Below are positions 23,619 through 34,278 of a stretch of 64,000 nt of DNA, piece after piece (position 1 is the first letter of the stretch; every line of letters begins with the position of its first letter). The notes under the pieces were generated by a model, which saw only the letters and a list, made by a program, of their open reading frames with translations, had not been told where the DNA came from and searched no databases. This stretch comes from Pohlia nutans. Taxonomy: Eukaryota > Streptophyta > Bryopsida > Bryales > Mniaceae. Both the position numbers and the translations under genes were made by a program. The stretch spans positions 932,501 through 996,500 of the forward strand of contig CM040093.1 in assembly GCA_022496805.1 (NCBI GenBank), written 5' to 3'.

Positions 23619-24854
23619 GTAATAGTATGGGGTAGCATGGGCATGTTCATATGGGTGAATGGCAATTCTGTGATCCAATTCTAGACCTTCTTTTGCCAAT
23701 TTATCTGCTTGTTCGTTGCCGTCAATGTTGACGTGTGCTCTGGCTTTGTATAGTGTGATTTGTTGTGTCCGATTTTGAAGTAGTTGTACCATGGTGGCAA
23801 GGGTGATTTGGTCGGGGTGGCTATTATGCATTGTGGGATGTTTAATTTGTGTGTTAAGTAGGTATAATACATTTATATTGTCGGTGAATATGTATGCGGG
23901 CTCGTTTGGGTATAGTGAGTTAATGATTCTTAATGTTTTATGTATAGCAATCATTTCTGCTCGTAGTATGTTTTGGTGTCCATGTAGTCTTTTGGAGATG
24001 TTGAGGCCTTTAGGGCTATAGATACCGTATCCAGCTCTTTCTCTCCTCCATACTCCAGGGTTAATTTCTTTGGGTTTCATAAAAGAACCGTCTGTATAGT
24101 AACTGAATTGAGGGTGGAATTTCAGGGGTAAGTTTGTTTGGTAATTTGGGAGTTGTGGGATAGATATGTTGCTATTTGCGGGTGCGTTTGGATAGTTTGA
24201 TTTAACCCATTTTTTACTAGGATTAACGGTGGTATTTAAAGGGGTGGGTGGTGCAATTTGTGTGTGGGTTTGTAATATTTGGAGGTTATTTGCTATGTCA
24301 GTGAGTTGATTCATTTGTTCGTGGGTGCCGATGTGGTTGTTTTGGTGGTGGATACAAAATATTCGTAGTGTTGATACTTCTTTCCTCGTGATATTGAGTT
24401 CGGGGGGTATTGTAGGTTCTTCGTATGTGATGGTATCTGCGGCAAAGTGGGCAATGATGTGTGTGTCTAGGAATGGGCCAGTGTATGGGTTAAAGTTGTG
24501 GTACCAGTCAATGTCCTTTGAGATAAGTAAAGTGATTGTATTTGGGTCATTTTTGGCCGCAATGCGGGCCCAGTGGATGGCTTGTTGTAGGTCTGTTGCA
24601 TTATGGGGGTGGGCGTAACCAGTTCCCTTCCATTTTTGGTCAAATGCTTTTCCTAAAGATCCGAATATTCTATCCCTAGAGAATGGTGAGTAGAATTGGG
24701 TGAATTGTGTAGGGCATGTTACTAGGGATGAGAAGTATGAGTGATTGATATTAAATGTTGTTATTAGGAAATCCAGTATTGGGGTTGGTATTGTATATTG
24801 GGCACGTTTAAGTGGGTCTTTTTTAGGAATACGATATTTATATCTCTGGTATAG
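23619..24854 (-). CDS. LINE segment: methyltransferase-like region and RNase H (between the two TAG codons)
   Basis: Open frame from just after TAG 24855 to TAG 23616. The first about 180 codons contain 'QFYSPFSRDRIFGSLGKAF' and then 'WKGTGYAHP'. This spacing recalls PCIF1/Dam-like N6-adenine methyltransferases (SP-x-N..FGS-x-G..G-x-x-ANPPY/F), but AHP stands where NPP would be. From ATG 24314 the RNase H domain follows. Its acidic residues are D in 'YYTDGSF', E in 'RAEMIAIHKTL', D in 'IFTDNINVLYLL' and the final H/D motif 'HVNIDGNEQADKLA', so all core catalytic residues are present. Copy 2 carries both regions in degraded form. RNase H would remove RNA from the hybrid during target-primed reverse transcription. 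The methyltransferase reading is only a motif resemblance. Confidence 0.7.
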
Positions 24855-24857
24855 CTA
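24855..24857 (-). other. Conserved in-frame TAG codon followed by CTA (copy 1)
   Basis: The minus strand reads GAA ATC GTT TAG CTA TAC CAG. The homologous site in copy 2 (42809-42811) reads AAA ATA CTC TAG CTA ACT CAA. Peptides on both sides align in the same frame ('PKKDP' against 'PKKTP' shortly after). A stop followed by CTA is a known readthrough-favouring context; readthrough here is inferred, not shown. Confidence 0.6.
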
Positions 24858-26145
24858 AACGATTTCAGTTTCAAATGATTGGGTAGGTGGTTCTAGACTG
24901 TGTGGAGTATTTTTAGCTTGGTGGTATTGTTTCCATAACCACAGTAATCTAGTTTTTGGGATGGTGATGAGATGCCGGCCGTTGTCTTCGTATATATGGG
25001 CGACGTCGAATTGTGTTTGGATAGTGTTAGTATTTGTTTCGATGTCACTTTCTGGGTTACATTCATTAATGGAAATATGTGCCAGTGGGATTATTGTTGC
25101 CGGGATAACGTATCTAGTATCTCTTTGTTGTTCTGTGGAGAAATAGGCATTGATAATGTTTGAGAAGTGTTTGTGTTGTTTTTTCATATAATATTGGATA
25201 AGTAGTTCGATGTTGTGACGACTAGTATTAGTGTCACAATAGGGGAATAAATCTCTTTGGATGCGCCATTTGTTGTATATGTTGTTATTTGGTGTAGTCC
25301 ATTGGCATAGGTATGACGTGTCTTTTCTTTTTATACCATAAGGATCTATGAGTTGACGTTGTTTGTGATCGAGTATTGTGTGAATAGAAAATTGACGGGG
25401 GTTGTTAAGCATATTGTTGGGAGGGGGGGGGGGGTAGGTGGGGGATAGGGGGGTTCGGGGGGTGTATAGGGGGGGTTGGGTGTTGAGGGATGATGGTATG
25501 GTTTGTTATTGTGTAATCATTCTTTAAGGTTCGTGGGGGGTAGTGGTGTGGGCATGGTAGGTGGCATTCTTGGTGACAGGGAGGGTGGCAAAATAGTTGA
25601 TTCGCGATGTTTAATGCACTCTTGATGAGTTTTGTAGGGTTTGAGTGGTATGTTTTAAAGTCATCTGGGTTCATTAGGGTGGTGCCATTAGGCATGATTA
25701 TATGTTCTAATTTTATTATATTGTGCAGTAGGAGTTTTTGTAGTAGTTTATGTGAAGTGTTGGGATTTAGGCCCTGTAGATTTTAGGCTTCTTTCAACCT
25801 GAATGCCACCCAACACCTCATTGTTTACCTATCTATGTTTGGACAAAGCCTTCTCCCATCTACCAAGAATATATTCAAAACACCTTCAAAACATCAAGAA
25901 CATATTCGCCCAAAAAAATCTCACCGAATAATAATACTACTTACACCCACTACACCACCACGCCTCTGCACTACTAAAAAAATGCTATGCTATGTCCTTA
26001 CATAATCCCTTGGGTTAGTATAAACTATCAAGAGATTAGTGCGATAGCTACCATGGATGACCCCACACAAAAGCCAATTGCCAAGTTAGCAACACCTACA
26101 TTGCATTTCCAAACGTAGAAATTGCGTGTGTGTGTTCGTATGCAC

Positions 26146-26287
26146 CTTGAGCATCGGGGACACATAAAGACATGAGGATGGCCCCCCAGTTGGTGAGGAC
26201 GGCCCGCACCCCGCCTCTCTCCAACGTATATATATACACTCCATCTCCCACACACTCCTCGCTTATGTTTCCCTTGCCAACCCCCAT
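26146..26287 (-). CDS. Aldose 1-epimerase (galactose mutarotase)-like first exon, partial gene
   Basis: From an ATG at 26287 the minus strand reads a short leader and then 'VYIYTLERGGVRAVLTNWGA' followed by 'LMSLCVPDAQG'. This fits the start of aldose 1-epimerases (YTLxN..vxxTNyGAxxxSLxVPDxxG), which interconvert alpha and beta anomers of aldoses in the cytosol. The exon ends at a GTGCAT donor (26145). The next expected block (DVVLGFD..) was not found in the following sequence, and the LINE copy at 22.6-25.75 kb would lie in the first intron if the gene continues. A CT-rich tract lies upstream (about 26316-26430, plus strand). It is either the first exon of a gene with a very long intron or an orphan gene fragment. 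Confidence 0.6.
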
Positions 26288-27021
26288 CTTAACCCCCAAA
26301 CTCCCCTCAAATCTCCCTCTCCCTCTCTCCCTCTCTCTCACAACCCAATGTGTCTCTTCATGCACAGGAGTAAGTTGTGATTCCACCGAGTCTCTGACCT
26401 ATATTGTCTCTCTCTCTCTCTCAATACTGACATTCAATCCCTTCACTTCGGAGATATCTTTGTGCACAACCCTCCGAAGGGCTTCAAGCAGTCTTGCTAT
26501 AAGTTCACTTCAGTTTGATTGCTTCGATGCAACGTGCAAGCACGCGTGATAGGCATCTCCGACGAAACTCGCCAACGTGTTCCCGGTGTTCTCTATATAT
26601 AATGGATGTGTGCGACTCTGAAAAAGTATTGATGAAATCGGGGAGGACTCCAATTTTGATAATTTTAGTGGGCTATATTTATCGTGCATCTTCTGCAATC
26701 AAAGTGCACGTGTAGGTGTCTCGGACAAGCCTGGGCATCGGTGGTAGCAGCAGTGTGCGGCAATGAGGGTGGTGAATGGCGGACCCTAAAAGCTTAAACC
26801 TCCCCCTACGAAATTTCCGGTGGAGGTGGATAGGGGCCCGGGCCCGCGATTCGTCGCGCCGGGCAGCCCCCAAAAAAACATATTTGAAACTTTCAGGTCC
26901 CGACCAAAAACTCCTGCCCCCGTTCCGCCCGACTTCGAAAAATAATTTGCCCTTGCATTTTTGAAGGCCGTTTGTCCATGTAACTCATAATCGAGTGCAG
27001 TTCGTCGCCAAGGTCCAAAAT

Positions 27022-27071
<50 letters not shown>

Positions 27072-27270
27072 CGCTTTTATTTGGTAACTGAGCAATTGAT
27101 TGGGGTTTCATTTACAAAGTGAAATCGTCAATAAAGCATGTTATTAACTTGGAAGTCAAAAATGTTATAAAATCCTCATTAGCACTGAGGTTATAATTCT
27201 TGTGACTTACCATTTGAAAAGGCCTTTGTCATTCAAATATGGAACTAGAATTAGTGTATTACTTTGAGTA

Positions 27271-28187
27271 CAATAACCTCCCGCTTAAGTACGCATCCCG
27301 GTTAAGTACACATTTTTTGGCAAAAAAATTAGGGTACAACATTTATTAGTAGAACATGTTGTGAATCATCATTTGGTGTAAGTTTTGAAGTTTTTGTGTT
27401 TGGCTTTGAGGCCGACTGCTCAGATCTTGCTCTGAAATGATTCAAACGATTTCTTAAGGTCATCAAATGTTTCCTCTGCTTTTGCTTGAACTTAGGGCAG
27501 AGCAGTTGTTCCTCGATGTTAAGAACCTGCTTATACAAATAGTCAAAACCCTAGAATATAACTATTTCTAAATTGAGACGTTTCCCGTTTGGTTTCTTTG
27601 ACGTTGTAGCAAAACACAAGCAATTTGGGAAACCCTAAACCCTAAAGTACGCACCTACCAGCTATAGCGAAACATAAGAAATAGTGATTTGGGACACCCA
27701 AACCCTAAAGTACGCACCTACCAGCTACAACGAAACATAAGAAATAGCAATTTGGGACACCCAAACCTTAACATACGCACCTACAAGCTATAGCGAAACA
27801 TAAGAAATAGCGATTTGGGACACCCAAACCCTAAAGTACGATTTTGGACACCCAAACCTTAACGTACGCACCTACAAACTATAGCGAAACATAAGAAATA
27901 GTAATTTGGGACACCCAAACCCTAAAGTACGCACCTACTAGCTATAGCGAAACACAAGAAAGAGCGATTTGGGACACCCAAACCCTAAAGTACGCACCTA
28001 CCAGCTATAGCAAAACATAAGAAATAGCGATTTGGGACACCCAAACCTTAACGTACGCACCTACAAACTATAGCGAAACATAAGAAATAGCGATTTGGGA
28101 AACCCTAAACCCTAAAGTACGCACCTACCAGCTAAGTACGCACAAACTGCACAGGTTCAAGTCGCGTACTTAAGTGGGAGATTACTC
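27271..28187. mobile_element. pogo-like non-autonomous element, TA TSD, copy 2 with expanded minisatellite
   Basis: It starts TA then 'CAATAACCTCCCGCTTAAGT' (27271) and ends 'ACTTAAGTGGGAGATTACTC' then TA. It is inverted relative to copy 1 (13767-14297). The coding remnant on the minus strand (27329-27610) again gives KKPNGKR, then 'LYKQVLNIEEQLLCP' and, in a neighbouring frame, 'FDDLKKSFESFQSKI'. The length difference (917 against 531 bp) is due almost wholly to the tandem array at 27620-28135. Confidence 0.75.
27620..28135. repeat. 63-bp minisatellite containing telomere-like CCCTAAA, about 8 units
   Basis: Units run 'gcacctaccagctatagcga', 'aacataagaaatagcgattt', 'gggacacccaaaccctaaag', 'tac'. 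One unit is shortened at about 27835-27845. The outermost units have 'aaaccctaaaccctaaag' (two telomere heptamers) and inner ones only one. The same unit occurs just twice in pogo-like copy 1. Confidence 0.85.
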
Positions 28188-28920
28188 TATGTTTATTTTA
28201 CAAATATTTTAGTCAATGCCTTCTAGTTTCACAAGTATTCATACACATTCAGAATAATTAAGCCCAATTAAGTGCAAGTGAGTGTAGTAAGCCTAATCAA
28301 GCTTAATGAAGCCTAAACAAGTGCAATTAAGCACATCATTTCTCGTATCTGAATTAAATCATGATTGATTAAACTAAGCATATTTTATAGTTAAATATGA
28401 TTGTTTATTTTGGTAAGCATAATTTCTAATTTAATTGGGCTTAATTAGGATTAATTAGGTTCATCATGCTTCATTAGACTAAATACACTTAATTACATTT
28501 TATCACACTTAATTAGTTTGAATATGTGTGACTACTTGTGAAAGTAGAAGACATTAACTAAAATGTTATAAATAAGAATACTCAAAATAGAACACCAATT
28601 TTAGATTCATTTTAGAATGACAAAGACCCTTTCAAATGGTGAGTCAAAAAAAAGTTATAACCTCAATGCTAATGAGGATCTTGTAATATTATTTTTGACT
28701 TCCAAGTTAATTACGTGCTTTATTGAAGGGTTCACTTTGAATATGAAATCCCAGTAAATTGCTCATTTACTAAGTGAAAGTGAACATATATACTAGATTT
28801 TGGACCTTAAAGATGGAGTGCACGCATTATAGGTTATGTGGACAAGCGGCCTTCAAGAATGCAAGGGTAAAACCAATTTCGAAGTCAGGTGGAGTGGGCA
28901 GTAGTTTTCGGTCAGGATGT

Positions 28921-29142
28921 GGAAGTTTCATATTTGTAATCTAGGGGTTGCTTAGGGGTGTTGGATCATGGGCATTTTGGCATGAGAATTAGTGGAGGTG
29001 CTCAACAATTGAGTTGTTCCCATCTAGTGGATCACATAAGCATTCCACTCGTTTTCCAAGTGGTTATAATCTAAAAATCAAAGAGTCATCCATGCCCATT
29101 TTTCACCTCAAAATAGCTCATCTCCTATGTTTCAAGACCTAC
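28921..29142. other. Short spacer, nothing recognised
   Basis: Lies between the foldback element and the 4-bp-TSD element; no motif seen. Confidence 0.4.
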
Positions 29143-29146
29143 GGAT

Positions 29147-29915
29147 GGGGGCATTCACGGTTGGGGTACTACTTTTGGGACAAAGGACTACTTAAGGACT
29201 ATGTCGCATTGATCTTGGTGTTTATCATGATTTACTATTATTTGATCAGTAAATTTTACATAAATAAGTAGATAGTTCATAAGCTTTGTCAAGAAAGATT
29301 TGTATTGTTATTTAATAATCACCCTAAACCCTAAACCCTAAACTCTAAACCATGGGCCACATCAATGACATTTTTTTGCTATTTAGGTGTGCATTGGAGG
29401 TCAATTATTTCTTGTTTTGCATCTTAGTACCTTGGTATAAGTGTCATGTGTCCGTTCATATAATTTTTTTGTCCAATTCTAATACTAGACATTCCTTTTA
29501 CGTGTGGCCGTGACTATATGTATTTTTGGCCATGTTTGGTGCCACATGTAAAGTTGGGCAATTGGTATTGGATACATATTTGGTTCTATTGATACACATT
29601 TGAACGATGATTGTGAGTAAAAAATTTGGGATCGTTTCGATTGATTCTTGCTGTCCTTTTCATTCCTTGATCCTAAGTTGAACAATTAAGACAACACTCC
29701 TAAATGTCCTTTAAGGAATCAAAATGATATCTTAGATGACCCTATTCCTTCTAAATTAACTTTGTCGATGTACTCAATATGGAGTATGAAATGTAGGTAT
29801 GATCCAAAATATGCTTCACAATACAAATCTAAGCATACCAAGCATGTGAAGTTATCTAAAAAAGTCCTTTTTCCGTTAGACACCCAAAAGTAGTACCCCA
29901 ACCGTGAATGCCCCC
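29147..29915. mobile_element. TIR DNA transposon family with 4-bp TSD, copy 2
   Basis: It starts 'GGGGGCATTCACGGTTGGGG' and ends with the reverse complement 'CCCCAACCGTGAATGCCCCC'. The two outer 20-bp ends are perfect inverted repeats and the TIR continues inward. GGAT at 29143-29146 and 29916-29919 is the target duplication. About 550 bases match copy 1 (6020-6778) in inverted orientation. A telomere-like patch 'accctaaaccctaaacccta' occupies 29321-29350 and is absent from copy 1. No transposase frame. Confidence 0.88.
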
Positions 29916-30155
29916 GGATAAATCCCTTCGTAGAAAGATTCCACAACCAACATTGAGTGTAATGCACTCAAAAAAACCTTTTCACAAGCTTGGGAAGACA
30001 AGGCTTAAACCACAACCACAACCACCTTTGGGCTTGGGTTTCATGGGATTTGTGTAAACTCATCCACCCATGGTTGAAAAAAACTATGTGACAAACAAAA
30101 TCTTTACGAGTTTTTACGAGTTGAAATTGACATTTACATATATTTGGACAAACCA

Positions 30156-31644
30156 CTTTTTTTTCTCTAGTTTGTACATCTAAAAAAGGCTATTGAATTT
30201 TATGAAGTCAAGGTAGATGTACAAAAGGGGCCCCTAAGGTTTAGAGAAAAAATTGACGATAGATGTGTTAGTTTCATCCACTTCACATTTTATCCATTGT
30301 ATTCATGCATGCTCGATGTTTAACATGTGTCTTCTTATTAGGGTTTGCAATTGGGTTCTAGGTTTTCATACAAACTAGAGGCTCTTCGAGCTCTCACGGG
30401 CTTTTTTTAGTTTTGCTCTAGATTGTGGCTAAGCTATTCTACTCTTTTCTTTGTTTGTTTGATGCAATCGTTGAGTTACATGCTATGGATGGCAAACATT
30501 CAATGACGTTCTCATTTAAAATTGAAATTGGATTTTATATGCCATAGAGGATTCTTTAATACATGATGTATAGTTTGTATACGTAGTGGAGGCATTTATC
30601 ACACTAAATTGAAAAACTTAGTATAAATACACGAGTCCAAATTTTAGCATGTTGCAAGTACATATATGTATGTAATTCTCTATAAACTTCATGTATATAG
30701 GGGGCTTAATTTCAAAGCGACCCACACACATCATTTAGATTTCCAATGAAGAATCCACCCCTTGGGGAATGTGTGTATTCCATCACGTTTGCCAACCACC
30801 ATATTTGTGTACTTTTGCAATCTAATATACGTCATATTGGTGGGTGAAGTTGTCCATAATTCATGCATGAGTTCAAATATGTTTTAATCCTAGTTTTGAG
30901 GTCCAATTCATTCCTATTGGACCCCTTTTGACTAATGCGAGGTCTTATATGTCATTTTAAAGTCAATTTGATATATACACAACATTTGAAGATATATAAT
31001 ACCTTGTTGCGTTTCACCTCTTAATGGATAAGTTTACCTAGACACCACATAACTTGAACTCCATTAAATATAGTATACAAAACAACCATTCAATACCGTA
31101 CCACGACGTGTAAGAAGGTTAGACATACAAAAATATTCAAAAGCTTGGAATTGATTTGAAACCGCCTCGTGGACTACGGTTGCATTGCATGAAAAGAACA
31201 TCCCTTCACAACACACAAAGTGCTTCCTATTGGTGTGAGTTGGTGAATTGAATATAAAATCCACTTTCACTTTCCAATGAGAAAGCCAATAACCATTTTT
31301 CATCCTTAGCATGTAATCCAATGATTACAACAAGCAAACAGATATAAAAGCACAATAACTTATTTGCAATTCATAAAAAAAACCTCAATAGAGTTTATGA
31401 GCACTTTAGAAGCCTCCAATTTGTAAAAAACCTAAAATGAAAATACAAATTCCAACAATAATGGACAAGATAATCATCAAGGATTATTACAATATGACAA
31501 CAATGAATGAAAATATGAATTGGATGAAACTAACACACTCATTGTCAATTTTCTCTCTAAACCCTATGCACCCTTTTGTACATCTACCTTTACTTCAACA
31601 TTCTTGATAGCCTTTGTAAATGTACACACTTAAAAAAACAATAC
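30156..31644. mobile_element. Element with about 140-bp imperfect terminal inverted repeats
   Basis: The left arm (about 30160-30305) contains 'aaggtagatgtacaaaaggg' and 'gatgtgttagtttcatccac'. The right arm (about 31500-31640) carries the inverted counterparts, 'ggatgaaactaacacactca' and 'cccttttgtacatctacctt'. The interior (about 1.2 kb) has an 85-codon minus-strand frame (31064-31321) without known motifs. No target duplication was recognised. Probably a non-autonomous DNA transposon. Confidence 0.7.
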
Positions 31645-32320
31645 ATCTCTCTTATGTGTACTATGTACGCTAATGCCTCAAATAACAATCTTGCTTGCAC
31701 TTATGTAAGTTCAAATGTGGTATGGAGAGTTTGCCCTCTTGGGGTTGATCCTCACTAACCCACATACCAATCAAAGTTGGGGGTCTGATTAAGAAAAGGA
31801 GCCATTTAAGACCCATCTACCTTAGTTCTTGTTATGTTTTCTTTTTCTCTTGGCTTCTCTCTCAAGCCTACCTTGGGTCATAGTTTTTTTGTGTGGTGTA
31901 AAGGAAGCATGCCCAATCTACTTACTTATCTTAATCAAACACCTATAAGTGAGTTAGGTGTGGATTCAAGAACAAACACTATTCTAGGTTTCAATCGTCA
32001 ACATAATTTGGGCGTGTGTGTGTGTGGGGGGGGGGACCTATTATGGTATTCAAGAAGTAGAGAGGATATTTGCTTTGATAATGAATACGATATTCATATG
32101 AACTTTGGAAATTATAAGGGAAATGACTTTGGCCTTAATTTGGATTTGGTGTTCATGTTGTCTCAAGGTACGGGTGTGATTCAATCACTTTCCTTCATTA
32201 GAAACCTACATTTGATTGGTCAGTGATTAGGTGAGGATCAAAGAACAAACACCATAAGACAACCCATTTAAAGATACTGGACTATACATCCTCAAATTCT
32301 ATCAACAACACCCCAACCAA
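31645..32320. other. Region with an unassigned 130-codon frame
   Basis: A plus-strand frame at 31834-32226 is open for 130 codons but has no motif I recognise and includes a GT/G-rich run (32010-32035). Its reality as a gene is doubtful. Confidence 0.3.
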
Positions 32321-32329
32321 GAGTGAACT

Positions 32330-32560
32330 TAACTTGGAGAACACATGTATTCAGTGAAGAAATCAACAAACATACACTTCAGATTTCCACAACTAAAACA
32401 AGGAAAGGTTCAATCTTCGACGCGATTTTTTTGCTGATGCTTCTTCATCCTACCTACCTAGATTTGCTAATGCAACACAAGTTTTCTTGTGCAAATCTAA
32501 TGAGTAGAAGTTGGAGAGCACTAAAAAACAAACCGATTAACGCCCACATACCTTGCCTTC
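32330..32560. repeat. Dispersed repeat family B, copy 2
   Basis: Matches 8960-9180 in order ('ttgctgatgcttctt', 'tagatttgctaatgcaacac', 'gtagaagttggagagcac', 'acgcccacat'). Confidence 0.55.
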
Positions 32561-32564
32561 GATT

Positions 32565-33790
32565 CGATCGTGTGTTTTGAGATCAAGATCAAGATCGACG
32601 CAAAGGAGAAGTGGCAGGATGCATAACTAAAAGTGTCCATTTTAGGCCTCTCTTAGCCTTATCATCGAGAAGAAGTCTATGGGAGGTGAAATGAGCTTCC
32701 GGCCTCTCACGAGGTCACATCATTCTTTCACATCGCTTTAAATCTAGGAAAAGTGCTATTTCCTTCTAGTTCAAAAATGTACATCCTACATAGATCATAG
32801 AACCTTTCCTTCGCCACTTGGGAAGGAATCCTTGAGGCCATAGTTAACAACTTCAAGAACAACCATAGTTAATTAGAACTTATCACCTAAATCTGGAAGT
32901 TTCTGCGCCCAAACTGCCGGTTTGGTGGATTGAGGTGGCTCGCTTGTGGTCTTTCTGTGTAAGATGGGGATGGATGTGTAAGGTAGACAACATGTTTGTA
33001 ATTTCAATCAATTAATCCGTGACATAATGTATGCATATCTTACTCGGTTACTTGATATGAAGATTGAAATCTATCAACTTTCCTATTTTGCCAACTTCCT
33101 TCTTGCGGACTTCTTCTCCCACCAGCAGTGAGCCTTTGGCCACCTAGCGGCTCGTTTCATCATTCATCTTATCAATGGGACTCATCACAAACGGCCAAAA
33201 CATTAAGGGAAAAAAAAAAAAAAATCTCTCTTGAAAAGGTTAGAATCTCGTGGGCCCGGGGCTTGTTGTTATCCAACCCTTTTCCTCTTCGAAAACGTGG
33301 CATACTTTGCCAGTAAGAAAAAGTAATCGCTCGCTGTGTGGGGTTCCCGAAGAATCCCGATTCAACCTCGCAATTGCACCACCAAATGCTACGGCGATGA
33401 TGCAGAAGCTCGCAACAATTGGGGAGGAGGACGACATCATCGACAATGGGCGCACCGAATTTGGCACGCATTATTGCTACTCAATTCCCCGCCACGGCAA
33501 CAGCAGCGACAACAACGACAACGACAACAAAAACATCAACAACAACGAGGACGAGGAGGATTTAATCGAGCACCCCCAGCATGGTGACGCAGTAGCATGA
33601 CAGAGCTCCTTTCGACTCGTCCCCCATGTTTTCGCCACGCCTCGCATCCGCCATGGGGAGTACGCATTCACAGCAGCAGAGTAGCAGTAAACCCAACTCC
33701 TCCGTTATGGCCAACTCCTCTTGTGGGCACCAGGAAGAGATTGGATTGTGGGTGCGGGAACAAATGCGCCGGAATGGCTCAGTGTTGGCG
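32565..33790. other. Region with a GC-richer island at 33230-33790
   Basis: Several overlapping frames on both strands are open here, including an acidic Asn/Asp-rich plus-strand frame (33250-33600). None shows an identifiable domain or clear splice sites. It may contain an exon of an unrecognised gene; no function is assigned. Confidence 0.3.
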
Positions 33791-33796
33791 CCAACA

Positions 33797-33903
33797 GTTT
33801 TCCCTAACAAAACCTTATCTAAGACACCTAGATGATATACCAGTCACCATTTAAGTCTTCCCTGATTGTTTCCCTGGGTTTGTTTGTAACCAAAGAATTT
33901 ACT
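33797..33903 (+). repeat. Inverted repeat arm, left
   Basis: Pairs with 35138-35242 at roughly 85 percent by eye: 'ttaagtcttccct', 'ccttatctaagaca' and 'gtttttgtaacc'-like blocks occur inverted there. The arms enclose a poly-G tract, a MITE and AT-rich DNA. Confidence 0.65.
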
Positions 33904-34252
33904 GCATGACCTCCCTAAACCTCTTAAGAAACACCATAGGATTTGGTTCTTTTGCGTAGTTCTCTTCGCAAGATTATTTGGAAACATAGAAATGACATTG
34001 TTTTGAATTCCCTACTGGCTGGTGGAGAAAACTCAACATGTTGTTTAAGATGGCCTCTTTGAATATAGGAGAATTGTAACAAAATACAAGCCCGAAAAAA
34101 AACGCCAAGTCTCAACAAAACCTAGTGAGCACAAGGCAAAGAGGATGCGAGCATCCAACCAGCAACATCCCCAGACCCGGGGCGTGCTGGCGGGGAGCCA
34201 CAAGTAAGGCTAAAACCCAAATTAACCCTAACGGTCGCGGAGACCGAAGGAC

Positions 34253-34278
34253 GGGGGGGGGGGGGGGGGGGGGGGGGG
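34253..34278. repeat. Poly-G run (26 bases)
   Basis: A homopolymer inside a GC-rich stretch (34130-34360). Likely length-variable; it could also mark an assembly weakness. Confidence 0.9.

Larger units (their letters stand above)
22600..25750 (-). mobile_element. RandI/Dualen-like LINE, 5'-truncated copy 1
   Basis: On the minus strand one frame stays open from 25412 to 22641 except for two TAG codons, at 24855-24857 and 23616-23618. In order it holds a linker shared with copy 2, a methyltransferase-like segment, an RNase H domain, a zinc knuckle and an RPD-containing restriction-like endonuclease region. A 12-base G run (25423-25434) shifts the proline-rich upstream part (25405-25695) into another frame. 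Homology to copy 2 (38440-45200) starts downstream of the RT, so the endonuclease and RT are missing: the 5' truncation typical of LINEs. The C-terminal stop is also TAG (22641). 5' and 3' limits are approximate and no target duplication was found. Confidence 0.8.
26791..28920. mobile_element. Long-arm foldback element, copy B (split by a pogo-like insertion)
   Basis: The left arm 26791-27268 matches the left arm of copy A ('aggtggataggggcc', 'tttttgaaggccgtttgtcc', 'cttggaagtcaaaaatgtta'). The right arm 28190-28920 is its inverted partner, with 'gacaaagaccctttcaaatg' and 'tgacttccaagttaattac'. A perfect AT run at 27024-27068 expands a spot where the other copies have a short AT repeat. Between the arms sits the pogo-like element 27271-28187 with its TA duplication. 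The foldback element is therefore the older insertion. Confidence 0.75.

Noticed and set aside
23409..23684. Plus-strand open frames across the LINE copy (for example 22693-23163 and 23409-23684).
   Set aside because: They are antisense shadows of the RNase H/RLE coding strand and show no motifs.
22641..25412. Reassigned TAG codon (alternative nuclear code), because all stops in the LINE frame are TAG.
   Set aside because: One of the TAGs aligns with TGG in the other copy, which points to mutation, and the CACTA and BTB genes end in TAG at natural C-termini.
27620..28135. CRISPR-like array.
   Set aside because: Units are directly adjacent 63-bp tandem repeats without unique spacers, and the context is eukaryotic.
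29321..29350. Chromosome end (CCCTAAA repeats here and at 2196 and 13840).
   Set aside because: The tracts are a few units long and lie inside promoters or transposons, so they are interstitial.
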